Notes under the pieces: model-generated
Told to the model about the DNA's origin: nothing
What the model saw: the letters and a program-made list of their open reading frames with translations, nothing else
Databases searched by the model: none
Assembly (NCBI GenBank): GCA_039654915.1
Contig: CM077597.1
Span: forward strand, 40,460,001-40,524,000
Reading direction: 5' to 3'
Source: Aquilaria yunnanensis
Taxonomy: Eukaryota > Streptophyta > Magnoliopsida > Malvales > Thymelaeaceae
Length of the DNA: 64,000 bases
Shown: in pieces, positions 1 to 10,363 of the stretch
Layout: every line of letters starts with the position of its first letter
Numbering within the stretch: the stretch's first letter is position 1
Translations under genes and position numbers: made by a program

Positions 1-241
1 AATGATACAGTTTATTAGTGGAAGTTACAGTTGCAGTGGCTGGTCACTAGAACTTAACAAGATTGCCTAATGTGTGGTAGCCAAGATTAAGATTTGTGCT
101 ACTATTTTCTTTCTTTGCTGCCATGGTGTGCATGAAATGTGAATATGTGTGTGATGGTTGGACCAATATGCATGTGTTTACATAGTGCCCAAGAGGGCCA
201 CTTGGGTATGCACATTAAGGGTAGTGTTCTGATGGCCTACA
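1..241 (+). repeat. 3' part of an LTR, family G (partial copy)
   Basis: This stretch matches 63522-63758 over its whole length, roughly 85% by eye, in the same orientation. The match stops at the same point in both copies, directly after GGCCTACA, which may mark the LTR 3' end. The copy is cut by the window edge on the left. It has no coding capacity. In the right-hand copy a tRNA-iMet type PBS follows about 78 bp later; none is visible here, so this copy is either a 3' LTR or a fragment. Confidence 0.55.
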
Positions 242-321
242 GAATATTACCAATCCTGGGTGTCTAAATGCACAATTTTGGCACCATAATTGGACTACCC
301 CTGGGTGGGTAACAAAAGGGC
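242..321. other. unassigned junction sequence
   Basis: About 80 bp between the end of the family-G LTR match and the target duplication of Tat-1. I recognise no gene or repeat here. The last bases (AGGGCCCGAA at 317-326) match the copia LTR interior (GGGGCCCGAAGATATCAC), which resumes on the far side of Tat-1 at 10364, but the match does not extend further left. Confidence 0.4.
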
Positions 322-326
322 CCGAA
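322..326. repeat. target-site duplication of Tat-1, left copy (CCGAA)
   Basis: CCGAA directly precedes the TGATGCC end of the left LTR and recurs at 10364-10368 directly after the GGCTATCA end of the right LTR. A perfect 5-bp duplication at both ends shows that 327-10363 moved in as one unit. Confidence 0.9.
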
Positions 327-1198
327 TGATGCCTGATAGCATCTTCGTTGTATGACATAGCAGGCCTGAGAGGGTTCTGGTATGAAGATGTCTGTAGGAG
401 AGACTTCCAACGTGAATACCTGAAACACTGAAAAGAACAAGGGTTAGGAGCTCCCCGAAATGTGTTCCCGGGGAAGGAGCCTCCGACGCCCAAGTCAGTA
501 TTTGGCAAGTAAGGAGCAGAGAGTGGAGAGTAATGAGTGGAGAGGGTTCTCTTAGAGTTCTGTCTGTGTCCTTACCAAGATCGTCCCCTAAGTATTTATA
601 GGAGGGCATTAGGGAGAAGTCTATTTAAAACAGCCCGCTCAGATCATGACACGTGTTCGGTCGGCTGTGGTTCGTACCTTCGGGGATGGGGATCTCCAGT
701 TGGCCATAGGCCGTTCTGGCCAGAAGTCAGGACCGTGGGAGGTCTGTGTGTCAGGGGCGTGTGTGAGGTCTTTGTGTCAGAGGCTCATTAACTGTTTTGG
801 TTGTCCACAAGACCCTTTTGGTGAAAGAGACCCTTTCGGGATAAAAAGACCTCTTTGGGATATGAAAGCTTCTTTCCGAGGTTGCCCCGGTCATTCAGAA
901 TGCCCCTCGGCATAGAGGATGCCCTTCAGAGGTTGTTTTCCCCTGCCGAGGATGGTGAGCCTACTTTTCCCGAAGTTGGCCAGGTCATCTTACTGAGGGT
1001 GGTAGCACACCGTACTCCTGAGGTGAGTCCTGTTATTCCCCGAGGGTGATGGTGGATTATCGAGGTTAGGGGGTCAAGGATTGCGGACCCTCCTTCCAAG
1101 GTTGGTGCTCATCTTCTCTGAGGGTGATTCCCGCCTTTACCAAGGGTGGTGCTCGTCACAGCTTGGGAGTTTGAAGGGTAATAGCCCTTTGGCTATCA
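327..1198 (-). repeat. Tat-1 3' LTR
   Basis: In element orientation it starts TGATAGCC and ends GGCATCA. It aligns throughout with 9491-10363. A minus-strand TATAAATA near 592-601 is a plausible promoter, leaving about 240 bp of R-U5 to the end at 327. Much of it is built from short diverged repeats around CCGAGGTTGG and GAGGGTGGT, visible at 860-1160. Confidence 0.9.
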
Positions 1199-1211
1199 CA
1201 TGCCCCCCTCG
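1199..1211 (-). other. Tat-1 polypurine tract
   Basis: On the minus strand the sequence directly upstream of the 3' LTR reads GAGGGGGGCATG. This is the expected place for the plus-strand priming purine tract. Tat-2 (12735-12746) and Tat-4 (60142-60154) have the equivalent purine run directly outside the same LTR end. Confidence 0.8.
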
Positions 1212-1648
1212 GAGAGCCGAAGATATATCTTCAGCTTTTAAGCCTTCGCGAGCTAGTCGTGGAACCCTTTAGATGGTTGTCCAAACCCTGAAATGACCAG
1301 AGTCACCTTTTCCGAATGAGAGTCTCTTTAACCTAGAACATCTGTTCTTGCCGAGATAGTGGGATTTATCCTTTCGGGAGAGGAGTCCAGTGTTCCCAAG
1401 GTTGTTTCTTCAGTCAAAGTGTATCCGTTCTAAGCCTTTTAATGCCTCTCAATGGATCGTCACGTCTACTTGATGTGTTCCCTTGGGAAGGATTTAAGTC
1501 TGGCAGTTGTCAAGGATGAGCCCTCGTTTCCCGCACTGGGTGACACATGTCACCTAGTGATTGGCGAATGGTCACATCGGTTTCGTCAGACGTGCCTCTT
1601 CACCTTCAAGGGGCAATTATGGTGATGCTTCGCCTTCTTCCTTCCTCC

Positions 1649-1655
1649 TATAAAT
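1649..1655 (+). promoter_or_regulatory. TATA-like box in front of the antisense extra ORF
   Basis: TATAAAT on the plus strand is followed by a CT-rich leader and, 253 bp downstream, by the first usable ATG of the extra ORF at 1902. It lies in element internal sequence, not in the LTR, and points away from the 3' LTR. The homologous region of Tat-2 also has a TATA-like box (13384-13390) upstream of the same ORF. The promoter role is inferred. Confidence 0.5.
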
Positions 1656-1901
1656 CCCCCATTCCTCATTAGTTTTCTCACACTTATGTTCTCTTGCTCT
1701 CTTTTGCTCTCGAATTTTCACCCCTCCTTGTCTTTTCCGGTGGTGGTGCTAGTAGCGGGGTGATTTCCGGCAGTTTCTTCAACGTTATTCCGAAGTCATT
1801 TCTTTTTCTGAACTAGGTGGGTTCTTTTCCAAAGTCATTTTTCAGCATTATTTCCTTATCTTCTTTTTCACCTTTCCAAAGTTAGGTTTCCCTTTTTTTG
1901 A

Positions 1902-3620
1902 ATGTCTACCCCAGTTCCGCTCATGTCTGTCTGACCTGTCCCCGAGAGCTGGACTCCCTTTAATTCTCATCCGAGTTGTACCACTTCAGAGAAGTTAGAG
2001 AAGTGGACAACTAAATTCTTTCTTCCTTGTTACGCAGTTACCAGGCTACCTAATCTTGATGTGTTCTGTTACATGAATAACTCGGACGAGGTTACCGTCT
2101 TTCGAGCCCAACTGAAGGCCGGACTTCGGTTTCCTTTGCCGAAGATGATTTGCGACTTCTACCAATTTCATGGCATAACCGTGAATCAACTTCCTCCCAA
2201 CTCTTACTCCTACTTCAACGCTTTCCTTTGTATGTGTGGGGTTTTCAAGATAAAACCTCACTTTATTTTTTCATGCAATACTACAAACTCCACCCCATCC
2301 CAAAAGGTGGTTTCTATTTTTTGCTTCCTCAGGGTTCTAGGAGTAAGAAGTACACATTTACCTTCAACACGAAGGATAGTTGGCGAGGGTGGCAGAGGAA
2401 GTTCATCTTCTTGAAGGTGGCTGACCAGTGGGAGCACATTCCAACCAAATGGGCATGGGGGAATTTGCCTATAGATGTAGTTGACCCCAGAAAAATGCTA
2501 ACCCTCGAATTAGAAGCCCAGTTCATGGAGTTCGATAGTCATATTTAGGCTGTTGTGGACTGGGACCCTGAGGTCCCCCCTGTTCCCTGTACCCCTTTCC
2601 CATCAGATGGAACTTGATGACCGAAGGGGAAGGTTCTGATGGAGCCCTTCTAGTCGTTCACAGAGGACATGAACTTGTTCTTCGAGGATAGCTAGAAGAT
2701 GGCTCTTCAGATGGCGACAGGTGTCATCACGCATGCCACTTTTCATTCTCTAACTGAGGAGTGTCCAAATAAAGAGATCTCTACGAGGATGGCCGAGTAG
2801 GCTACCTAGGTAAACTCTTAACCTTTTGATACTTAGTGATTTCTTGTTTGCCTTTTGTTTCTTACTCAGGATCTCTCCCTTTTGCAGCTTTTGGCGTACA
2901 CAGGGTACTATTGGGCTAGGCAGCCAAGCAATCTTTGGTCGATAGTCGCTCCAAGGAGTCTCTGGCGAAAGCCAAAGAACTCTTGGCTAGCTCTGTCATT
3001 GAGTACGGCGAGCTAAATAAAATAGCCAAGGAGGATCTGGCCAATCTTCGGGAGGAAATGTTGAAAAGCCAAGGGGAGCTTATCCAAGACTTCTCTGCAA
3101 AGATGTCAGACCTCGGAGCGAGGTTGATAGCTCTGACCTCGGCCAACGAGGTTCTTCCAAAGGAAAAGGACGATGCTGCTGCCCAAGTGGTGAAGGCCTT
3201 CGTTCTCAACTCCAAGCTTCAGGCCGAGGTTGAAAGGTTGAAGAAGGAGAGAAAGAAGAATAAGAAGAAGTTGGAGAAGGAGATAGTGGATCTTCGAAAA
3301 GATTTGGAGGATTTGGATGTGGAGAAGCCTAAGTCTGACCAAGCAACCAAAAGGTCTTACCAAGACAGCTTCTGCCTCGCCCGTCACCAAGTCTTATCAA
3401 GATTTCTAGATTTCGACCTGTCCTTCTTGGCAGCCCTGGACATCCCCGAAGGGCCATCCTAGCAGTGGTCGAGGGCGGAGTTCCTGAACCTTCCTGCCGT
3501 TCCACCTTCGGCACCGAGATCTACTGATAAAGATTCCAAAGGTGTAGAGCCCGAGGATGGTGAGGAACCGGTGGATGCCCAGGATCGCGAATATGCCTCC
3601 TTTTTCTTCTTTTCCTTTTG
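1902..3620 (+). pseudogene. antisense extra ORF of Tat-1 (gypsy-type 'transposase_28'-like protein with coiled coil), broken
   Basis: This ORF runs opposite to gag-pol, between integrase and the 3' LTR. The N-terminal part (1902-2270, continuing in another frame to 2548) contains a conserved block around FYQFHGITVNQLPPNSY and FNAFLCMCGVFKI. It resembles the plant-specific domain annotated as putative gypsy-type transposon protein (Pfam PF04195), whose function is unknown. The second part (about 2900-3465) is a Lys/Glu-rich coiled coil, followed by an acidic tail to about 3620. Breaks seen: a TGA near 1932, a frameshift in the T-run near 2265, a TAG at 2546-2548 and several later stops. An intron-like gap (2810-2879 or 2887) separates the two parts. 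Tat-2 carries a homologous copy. The domain name is from memory of the family, not from a search. Confidence 0.65.
2810..2887 (+). other. putative intron in the Tat-1 antisense ORF
   Basis: A GTAAAC donor at 2810 is followed by T-rich sequence and two candidate acceptors, CAG ending at 2879 and TTGCAG ending at 2887. It separates the conserved N-terminal block from the coiled-coil region. Tat-2 has a similar interval at the corresponding place (14854-14921). Confidence 0.45.
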
Positions 3621-4089
3621 TAATCCATCTATTGTATACTTTTATCAGTGTTAGTAAAATTTGCTTTCTTCAAACTCTGTTGTATTCGGTCAGTACTTCT
3701 TCGAAAAGCGCCGTCTTTTGTGAAACTTAACCTTTGTTCGAATCATGTCTAATCAATGTTTTTTATACAAAGGTATTGCTCAATAATATACATGTTCAAA
3801 TGACCAACTTCGGCATATCTAGCATTTCCTTTCAAAAATTTTTCTAAGTTCCAGCCATGCACTTGGGGAAATTATCCTTCGGGAACAATGTACGACCGAG
3901 GGAAACACCTATCTTCTGTAATAACCATCCTCAGCCAAGCTTCCTTGGTGTTTTTGCTCAGACACCCTTGGAAAAAATCTCATTACACCACGTTCGGTTA
4001 GTTTTCTACAGGGAGAATAATACAATTTTTCCTTTCTCAGAAATTTCTAAGTATAGAATTTTCTTAAAGAATCCGAATGCCATGTATTT
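3621..4089. other. non-coding spacer between extra ORF and integrase tail
   Basis: About 470 bp, AT-rich, lying between the ends of two convergent coding regions. The only ORFs are short and unconvincing. It is part of Tat-1; I see no promoter, RNA gene or further repeat in it. Confidence 0.5.
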
Positions 4090-5115
4090 TTCAATTCTCC
4101 ACCCTCGATGTCACCGAGCTTCTACACTACCGGTCAAATTTCTTCGAGAACCAAATAGGGCCCATCCCAGTTTGCATGAAGTGTTCCATGCAATGGTCTT
4201 CGGGGTCGAACTTGGCTTTTTGGAGAACGAGGTCTCCCTTTTTGATTCCTTTCCACTTTACATGTAGGTTGGTAGCAACAACTACTCTCTGCTAGAAAGC
4301 TTTTCTTCTTAGCTCAGCCATTTCTCTATGTTCATCAATGAGGTCCAACTTGGTTCTTAAACCAAGGTTGTTCCCTTCTTCTTCAAAAACCTCTATCCTA
4401 ACTGATGGTTGGATGATTTCTACAGGAATAATGGCCTCTGAACCAAATACGAGTGGGAAGGGTGTTTCACCCGTGGCTCTCCTCGAAGTGGTTTGGTAGC
4501 TCCACAACACGCTTGGAAGCTCTCCTAGCCATTTTCCCTTTGCTTCTTTTAGCCTCTTCTTTAGGCCATCCTTTATTGTCTTGCTGGACACTTCAACTTG
4601 TCCATTGCTTTGAGGATGGGCCACCGGGGTGAAATGCATTTTAATTACGAGGTCAGTTATGAATTCCTGGAACCCTTTATTGGTGAATTGAGAGTCATTA
4701 TCAGCCACTATTACCCTTGGAATACCGAATCTGCATATGATGCTTTTCCAGATGAATCTCTGTATATCCTTGGCCGATATCGCTACTAAGGGCTCTGCCT
4801 CAATCCATTTGGTGAAGTAGTATAGGGCGACTACACAAAATTTCACACCTCCGGGAGCAGTCGAGAGAGGCCCAATGAGGTCGATGTCCCATACGGCAAA
4901 GGGATAGGGATAGTTGGCCGAAGTTATCTTTTTTTAGGGTAGTCTCTAGACAGGAGCGTGCCTTCGGTAATTATGCACTTTTGGACTAACTGCCTTACGT
5001 CCTTCCTTAGAGTGGGCCAGAAATACCCTTGCCGAAGGAGAACCCCGGGAAGGGCGTCGGTTCCTATGTGCAAACCACAAGCTCGCTCATGGACTTCTTT
5101 GAGGATCGCTTCGAC
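4090..5115 (-). pseudogene. Tat-1 integrase, broken
   Basis: The core (4292-4846) shows YFTKWIEAEPL, VADNDSQF and SNGQVEVSSKTI, the three catalytic blocks of a Ty3/gypsy integrase, which inserts the cDNA copy into the host chromosome. The first catalytic Asp (normally just before YFTKW) is Tyr here; the second Asp and the Glu are present. The N-terminal part (about 4850-5115) is out of frame with stops. The C-terminal tail (4090-4291) continues after a stop, with a recognisable GDLVLQKAKF and GPI block. No chromodomain follows, as usual for Tat elements. Confidence 0.85.
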
Positions 5116-6233
5116 ATCCTCTTCACCGATACACCTCTATAATGAGGTGGCGTACCCTTGTCAGTACAGCTTTTCCCCTATTAGGAAGTATCTTCTTGAG
5201 TGTTTTCAGTGCTTCGAACGAGTCCTCGGGGAGTTCCAAGGTTGAGAGGTATTTTTTGAGAGAGTCCTTCCACCCTTTTCTCGAGGTTGTTGCGCACATT
5301 ACCACTATACTCAGTTGGTGTAGTACATTTGTTGACTATCTTGACTTGGCCAGTGTATCAGCCTCCATGTTATCTCGTCAAGGTACATTTTCTATATGCA
5401 CCATGTCAAACTCTTGGATGAGTTCTTTGACGAGGTTATGATATTTTGACAATGTTGGATCCTTTGTGCCATAATCCCCTGCCATCTGCCGGACCACTAG
5501 CTGAGAATTGCTGTGGGCATTAAGATTTCTCACACCCACCCTCTTTGCCAGCCGTAAGCCTGCTATGTGGGCTTCATATTCGGCGACATTGTTGGTGACA
5601 TTGAATCTAAACTTGATAGCCATCATGGCCTCCATTCCTTTAGGACCTCGGAGGACTACTCCATCTCCCTAGTGTTCGGAACCCGAGGCTCTATCGAAAA
5701 ATAGCGTCCACTCAGGTTCATCTTTTATGAGGTCTTCCGAGGTAACTTCGGTTTTTGGGACCTCGGCGATGAAGTCTAGCAATGCTTGGGCCTTTATGGC
5801 TTTCCTTGGCTCATAGGTGATGTCATATTCACCGAGCTCAATGCACCATTTTGACAGTCTTCTCGAGTGATAAACCCTCCTCATGATATCCCGAAGAGGA
5901 AGGTTACTTCGGACAATAATAGGGTGTGCTTGGAAGTAAGGTCGTAACCTTTTACTTGCCAATAGTAAGGCATAGATGGCCTTTTGTAGAAGAGGGTACC
6001 TGACTTTGGCATAGATGGCTTTACTTACTTACATAGTATACCAGCCACTGTCTTCCTCCCTCTTCTTTTACAAGCAATGAACTTACTGCTTTTTCACTAT
6101 CCTTCGGCTGCCGAAGTGTCAGTAGGTGGGTTAAGTAGGTTTTGAGCTCATCCCAGGCTTTTTGGCAATCTTCGTTCCAAGGGTGCTCTTCGGAGCCAAA
6201 GGTATCGTCCTTTTTTGTGGCTTCAGTGAGCAC
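5116..6233 (-). pseudogene. Tat-1 RNase H plus second (archaeal-type) RNase H, broken
   Basis: Two RNase H domains follow one another, removing RNA from the RNA:DNA hybrid during reverse transcription. The first (about 5770-6233) ends in the SKWCIELGEYDITYEPRKAI segment. The second (5123-5740) has EWTLFFDRASG, NVAEYEAHIAGLRLA and SNSQLVV. In the last block the usual Asp is Asn, so one metal-binding residue is lost. A second RNase H is a defining trait of Tat elements. Stops at 5668 and near 5378, and a frameshift near 6020, break the reading frame. Tat-3 has the same domain order at 29350-30240. Confidence 0.85.
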
Positions 6234-7310
6234 TTTGAAGAACAGTCAGCACCGATCCCCATATCTGGAGATAAATCTACTAAGAGAAGTGATTCTCCCA
6301 GTTAGCCTTTGCACATCCTTGACTGTTGTGGGAGTTCAGAATCCCAGCAAGGCCTTGACTTTTTCCAGATTGGCATCGATACCTCTTTCTGATACCATGA
6401 ATCCAAGGAACTTGCTTGCATTCACCTCGAACACGCACTTCTCCAGGTTGAGACGGATTCCAAATTCCGAAAGTCAGTGGAATGTTTCTGTTATGTCTAA
6501 GATATTACTACTTGGCAATTTTCTCTAACTATCATATCATTGACATATACTTCCATATTCCTCCCGATTTAGGTGTTGAACACCCCATTCATTAGCCTTT
6601 GGTATGTGGCTCCAGCATTCTTTAAACCAAAGGGCATTCTAATGTAGCAATAAGTCCCAACTTCGGTGATGAATGTAGTTTTCTCCTTATCTTTAGGATC
6701 CATCCGAATTTGGTGGTATCCACCGAAGGCATCAAGGAAGCTGAGTAGTCCGTATTTGGCAGTAGAGTCCACCAACTGATCTATTGGTGGTAGAGGATAA
6801 GAATCCTTAGGGCAAGCATCATTTATGTTTCAGTAATCGATGCACATTTGGAGTTTGTCACTGCCTTCTTTCGTAGCAATGACAACATTGCTCAGCCATT
6901 CGGGGTACTTGACCTCCCTTATTATGCCTGCTTCCATTAAGCGTTGGACTTTGGTTTTGATGAAGTTGTTCTTATGAACTGAGAGGCTTCATTTTTTTTG
7001 TCGAAACAGGCTTTGCCTCTGGGCGCACCTTAAGACTATGTTGGATTATGCGAGGGTCTACCCCAGGCATGTCCTTCGGCGAGTAGGCAAACAGGTCTTT
7101 GTTTATTAACAAAAAAGATACAAGTTTTTCCTTGTCACCTTCAGCCAGCTTTTTCCCCACTCGGGTACTTTGACCTGGGACAAGTTCTACATCTTCTGTT
7201 TTTATTTTTTTGAGGTCTACTGTTTCTTCTCCCTTTGCCTCTTCTCCGAGCATGGCCTTTGCTTCTGAAGTCTGTGTGTGGATCTTTGCTGGGCCCTGTC
7301 TTGCTTTCAC
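6234..7310 (-). pseudogene. Tat-1 reverse transcriptase, broken, with YVNDM catalytic box
   Basis: RT blocks visible on the minus strand are a PR-RT linker with GKKLAEGDKEKL and DMPGVDP (6972-7310), FLDAFGGYHQIRM and MPFGLKNAGATYQ (6569-6775), then the catalytic box at 6533-6547, which reads YVNDM. The first Asp of the YxDD motif is therefore Asn (codon 6539-6541). This residue binds catalytic metal in all known RTs, so the copy is inferred to be inactive. Several stops and frameshifts separate the pieces. Tat-3 carries the same Asn. Confidence 0.85.
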
Positions 7311-7331
7311 AAAGACCTTCCTTACTTCTGC

Positions 7332-7695
7332 TTAGTCGATGAAGATCTCAGCATCCCCCTCCTTCGTTGCGAAGGTGACAGTCAAGTACTTCATATCTGG
7401 ACGGATGTGGAGATTGCCTTGCGTCTGCCTCTCGAGGATGGCATTGTATGATGAAGGGACATCTATGACAATGAACCTTGTCATTGTGGAGACAAAGAGC
7501 TCATCCTTGTTTTGTGGCGAAGCTCCTCTTAGCATCAGAGGTAGGTTGATCCACCCAAGGACAGGGAGTTCGGACGGACCTACCCTAAAGGTAGGGGAGT
7601 TGAGAGGCTTGAGATCGCCTTTTGTGATACCCAAACTTGGCAGTAGATGGGAGAATAAGACATTGGCATTGGAACCATCGTTGAGGAGTACTCTT
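7332..7695 (-). pseudogene. Tat-1 aspartic protease, frameshifted
   Basis: The region 7332-7634 contains FRVGPSELPVLGWINLPLMLRG and VPSSYNAILERQ, the C-terminal half of a Tat protease. The active-site stretch lies near 7640-7690 but is in a different frame from the rest. In Tat-3 the same site reads DDGS. The enzyme would cut the gag-pol polyprotein. The gag frame runs on through this point in a shifted frame, so the break is a small indel near 7690. Confidence 0.75.
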
Positions 7696-9354
7696 TAACA
7701 TCCCAACTCCTTATCCTTGTTATGATTAGGAGTGGGTCATCATGAGGGATCATCATGATGGATCCATCCTTCCGAACAAGCTTGTTCGACTGGTGACTGA
7801 ACTCCATCACTGAGATTTCCCGTATCTTTCTCTTCCTTTTAGCCGATGGTATCCTAGTGGTGATCGTTTGGATAACTCCTGCCAGAGCTGGTTGATGCCT
7901 TTTGGGACTTTGATTCTGACGTCTGTTGGAATTATAGTCGTCATCATCTCTTTTCCTCTCCTCTTCCCTCATTCCTTTTGGGGAGGCCATCCGCAGGTAG
8001 TGCCGAAGTTGGCCTTGCTTTATTAGAGGCTCGATGTACTTCCTCAGCTGGAAGCAATCCTCTGTGTCATGCCTATGGTCCCGATGGAATTGGCAGAATT
8101 TCTTCTTATTTTTCTTGTTTTCCAAAGTCATGGCCTTCGGACACTGGATTGGATTGCCTTGTCTTTCCATGGCTAGTAGTATGTTTGTTCTGGAGGTGTT
8201 CAGGGGAGTGAATGACATGGGTTTTTTCCCTCTCTGCTTCCGGGGTCTTCCCCCGCGCTTGGCTGAATACCGAGGTTGGTGACTCTGACCTTCGGGCTGA
8301 TGGTGATCAGACCTGGGTCCCCCCATTCTCAAGTCTTCGGCTGTCATATGCTGCTCCGCCCTTCTCCAGAATTCTCCCAGGGTGTCTGGGGGATCCTTGG
8401 AGAATTCATAGAAAAGCTGAGGGTCCCTCCGAAGTCCTCTAATCATTGCAAGGATATGAATTTCGGGATGCAAGTCCGGCATGCTTAGAGCCTCTCGGTT
8501 GAACCTTTCAACATAGTTCTAAATGGTCTCCCCATTCTTTTGGGCTATGTCAAACATCTACACGGGCATGTTCGTCGTCGGCCTGCTCCCAATAAACTGT
8601 TTAGTAAAGGTGGTGGACAACTCCTGGAAACACATTATGGTTCTGGGGGCCAGGGAGTTGTACTAGGCAGTCACCGGCCCTGAAAGGGTGACCTTAAAGC
8701 ATTTGCAGAGGGTGGCATCATCAGCACCGTGTAGCACCATGCTGCGTTTGTACTTCATGAGGTGGGCTTGGGGGTCACTATGCCCATCGTACGTCTCCAA
8801 GCGTGGCACCCGGATGTCGCTTGGTATAGGTGCCTCAACTATCGCTCGAATGAACGGTGAGTTTTCTTTAGTGAAGGTTTCCAACAATCTTGACCAGACA
8901 GGCTTCCGAGCCACCTGCCTTTCCACTTTCTCCAACCTCTTTCCATGAGGATAGTGGTGTTGGGCTCTTCTCGCTGCCTGGAGGCCTTCGGCAATGGAGA
9001 ACGATGCCTTCTTTTTGAGGAGTAACTTCGGTGGCTGGAGGATTGTGATATCTCTTTCGGTGATAACTTCACAAATGGGAAGTTTTGACCCCTTTTGACC
9101 TCGTTTCTCCGATACTTTGGACTTTGGGGGGTACGTCCTCTGTTGAGGACTCATCACAAAATTCCCCACTCCTTGAGCTCCGGTGAGTGAACTTCAGGGT
9201 TCTCTCGACGGGGAGTTGGTGAGGACGCCCTTCGGCCCGAATGTGGTTGAGACCACATTTGGCCTAACTGTTGCGTCATTTCAGCCACAACAGAGCACTG
9301 AAAATCATGTAGGAAGCTCATCGTGATCGTTAGAGGATGTTTGTCCTCAGGCAA
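7696..9354 (-). pseudogene. Tat-1 gag, broken
   Basis: A start at 9354 (MPEDKHPLTITM) opens the N-terminal part. The retrotransposon gag domain lies around 8480-8870, with FIRAIVEAPIP, RLETYDGHSDPQAHL and NYVERFNREAL. Downstream is a zinc-knuckle-like CQFHRDHRHDTEDC near 8050-8090, of the C-x2-H type common in Tat gag. Gag forms the virus-like particle that packages the element RNA. Stops near 9158, 8662, 8570 and 8520 and the shift near 7690 break it. Its upstream end lies about 115 bp inside the PBS. Confidence 0.85.
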
Positions 9355-9470
9355 AGAAGTCCTTGCGGCTGGTTGTTCGGCCGCCGGTTGATTCTCCGGC
9401 GCGGATAGGTACTTCGGGAGTTCGTTATCCTTAGAACACCGAGTCTCAAGGACTGCTACCTAAGGGTGGG

Positions 9471-9490
9471 TTCCCACAGACGGCGCCAAA
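9471..9490 (-). other. Tat-1 primer-binding site
   Basis: On the minus strand the LTR end GGCATCA is followed directly by TTTGGCGCCGTCTGTGGGAA. TGGCGCCG-type sites are used by many plant Ty3/gypsy elements. I do not assign the tRNA with certainty. Tat-3 has a decayed version at 24921-24940. Confidence 0.75.
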
Positions 9491-10363
9491 TGATGCCCGG
9501 CAGCATGTTTGTTGTACAACATAGTAGGCCTAAGAGGGACTTCTGGTATGAAGATGTCTGTAGTAGAGACTTCCGGTGTGAATACCTGAAACGCTCAAAA
9601 GAACAAGGGTTAGGAGCTCCCTGGAATGTGTTCCCGGGGGAGGAGCCTCTGACGCCCAAGTTAGTATTTGGCAAGTAAGGAGCAGAGAGTGGAGAGTAAT
9701 GAGTGGAGAAGGTTCTCTTAGAGTTCTGTCTGTGCCCTTACCAAGATCGTCCCCTAAGTATTTACAGGAGGGCGTTAGGGAGAAGTATGTTTGACACAAC
9801 CCACTCAGGTCATGACACGTGTTCGGTCAGGTGCGGTTTGTACCTTCGGGGATGGGGATTTCTAGTTGGCCATAGGCCGTTCTGGCCAGAAGTCAGGACC
9901 GTGGGAGGTCTGTGTGTCAAGGGTGTGTGTGAGGTCTTTGTGTCAGAGGCTCCTTAACCGTTTTTTTTGTTCACAAGGCCCTTTTGGTGAAAGAGATCTT
10001 TCGGGATAAAGAGACCTCTTCAGGATATGAAAGCTTCTTGCTGAGGTTGCCCCGGTCAGTCGGAACACCCTTTAGCATAGAGGATCCTCTTCGGAGGTTG
10101 TTTTCCTCTGCCGAGGATGGTGAGTATACCTTTCCCATAGTGGGCTAGGTCATCTTACTAACGGTGGTAGAGCACTGTACTCCCAAGGTCAGTCTTTTTA
10201 TTCCCCGAGGGTGATGGTGGATTACCGAGGTTAGGGGGTCAACGATTACGGACCTTCTTTCCAAGGTTGGTGCTTGTCTTCTCCGAGGGTCATGCTCGTC
10301 TTTACCGAGGGTGGTGCTCGTCAGAGCTTAGGAGTTTGAAGGGTAATAGCCCTTTGGCTATCA
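9491..10363 (-). repeat. Tat-1 5' LTR
   Basis: 873 bp in element orientation, from TGATAGCC to GGCATCA, aligned end to end with 327-1198. It carries a TATAAATA-like box on the minus strand near 9756-9766 (TGTAAATA here). It is flanked on the right by CCGAA (10364-10368) and on the left by the PBS. Confidence 0.9.

Larger units (their letters stand above)
327..10363 (-). mobile_element. Tat-1: full-length Tat-like Ty3/gypsy retrotransposon
   Basis: The element has two LTRs (872 and 873 bp, TG...CA), a PBS at 9471-9490, a PPT at about 1199-1211, gag-pol on the minus strand in the order gag, protease, RT, RNase H, second RNase H, integrase, and a perfect CCGAA target duplication. An extra ORF lies between integrase and the 3' LTR on the opposite strand. 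The second RNase H domain and the extra ORF are hallmarks of the Tat lineage. It sits in a copia LTR, since the right flank begins inside that repeat. The LTRs differ at many positions and the coding region carries stops and frameshifts, so it is not a recent or autonomous copy. Confidence 0.9.

Noticed and set aside
7978..8488. Several plus-strand ORFs of 70-82 residues
   Set aside because: Shadows of the Tat-1 gag on the opposite strand.
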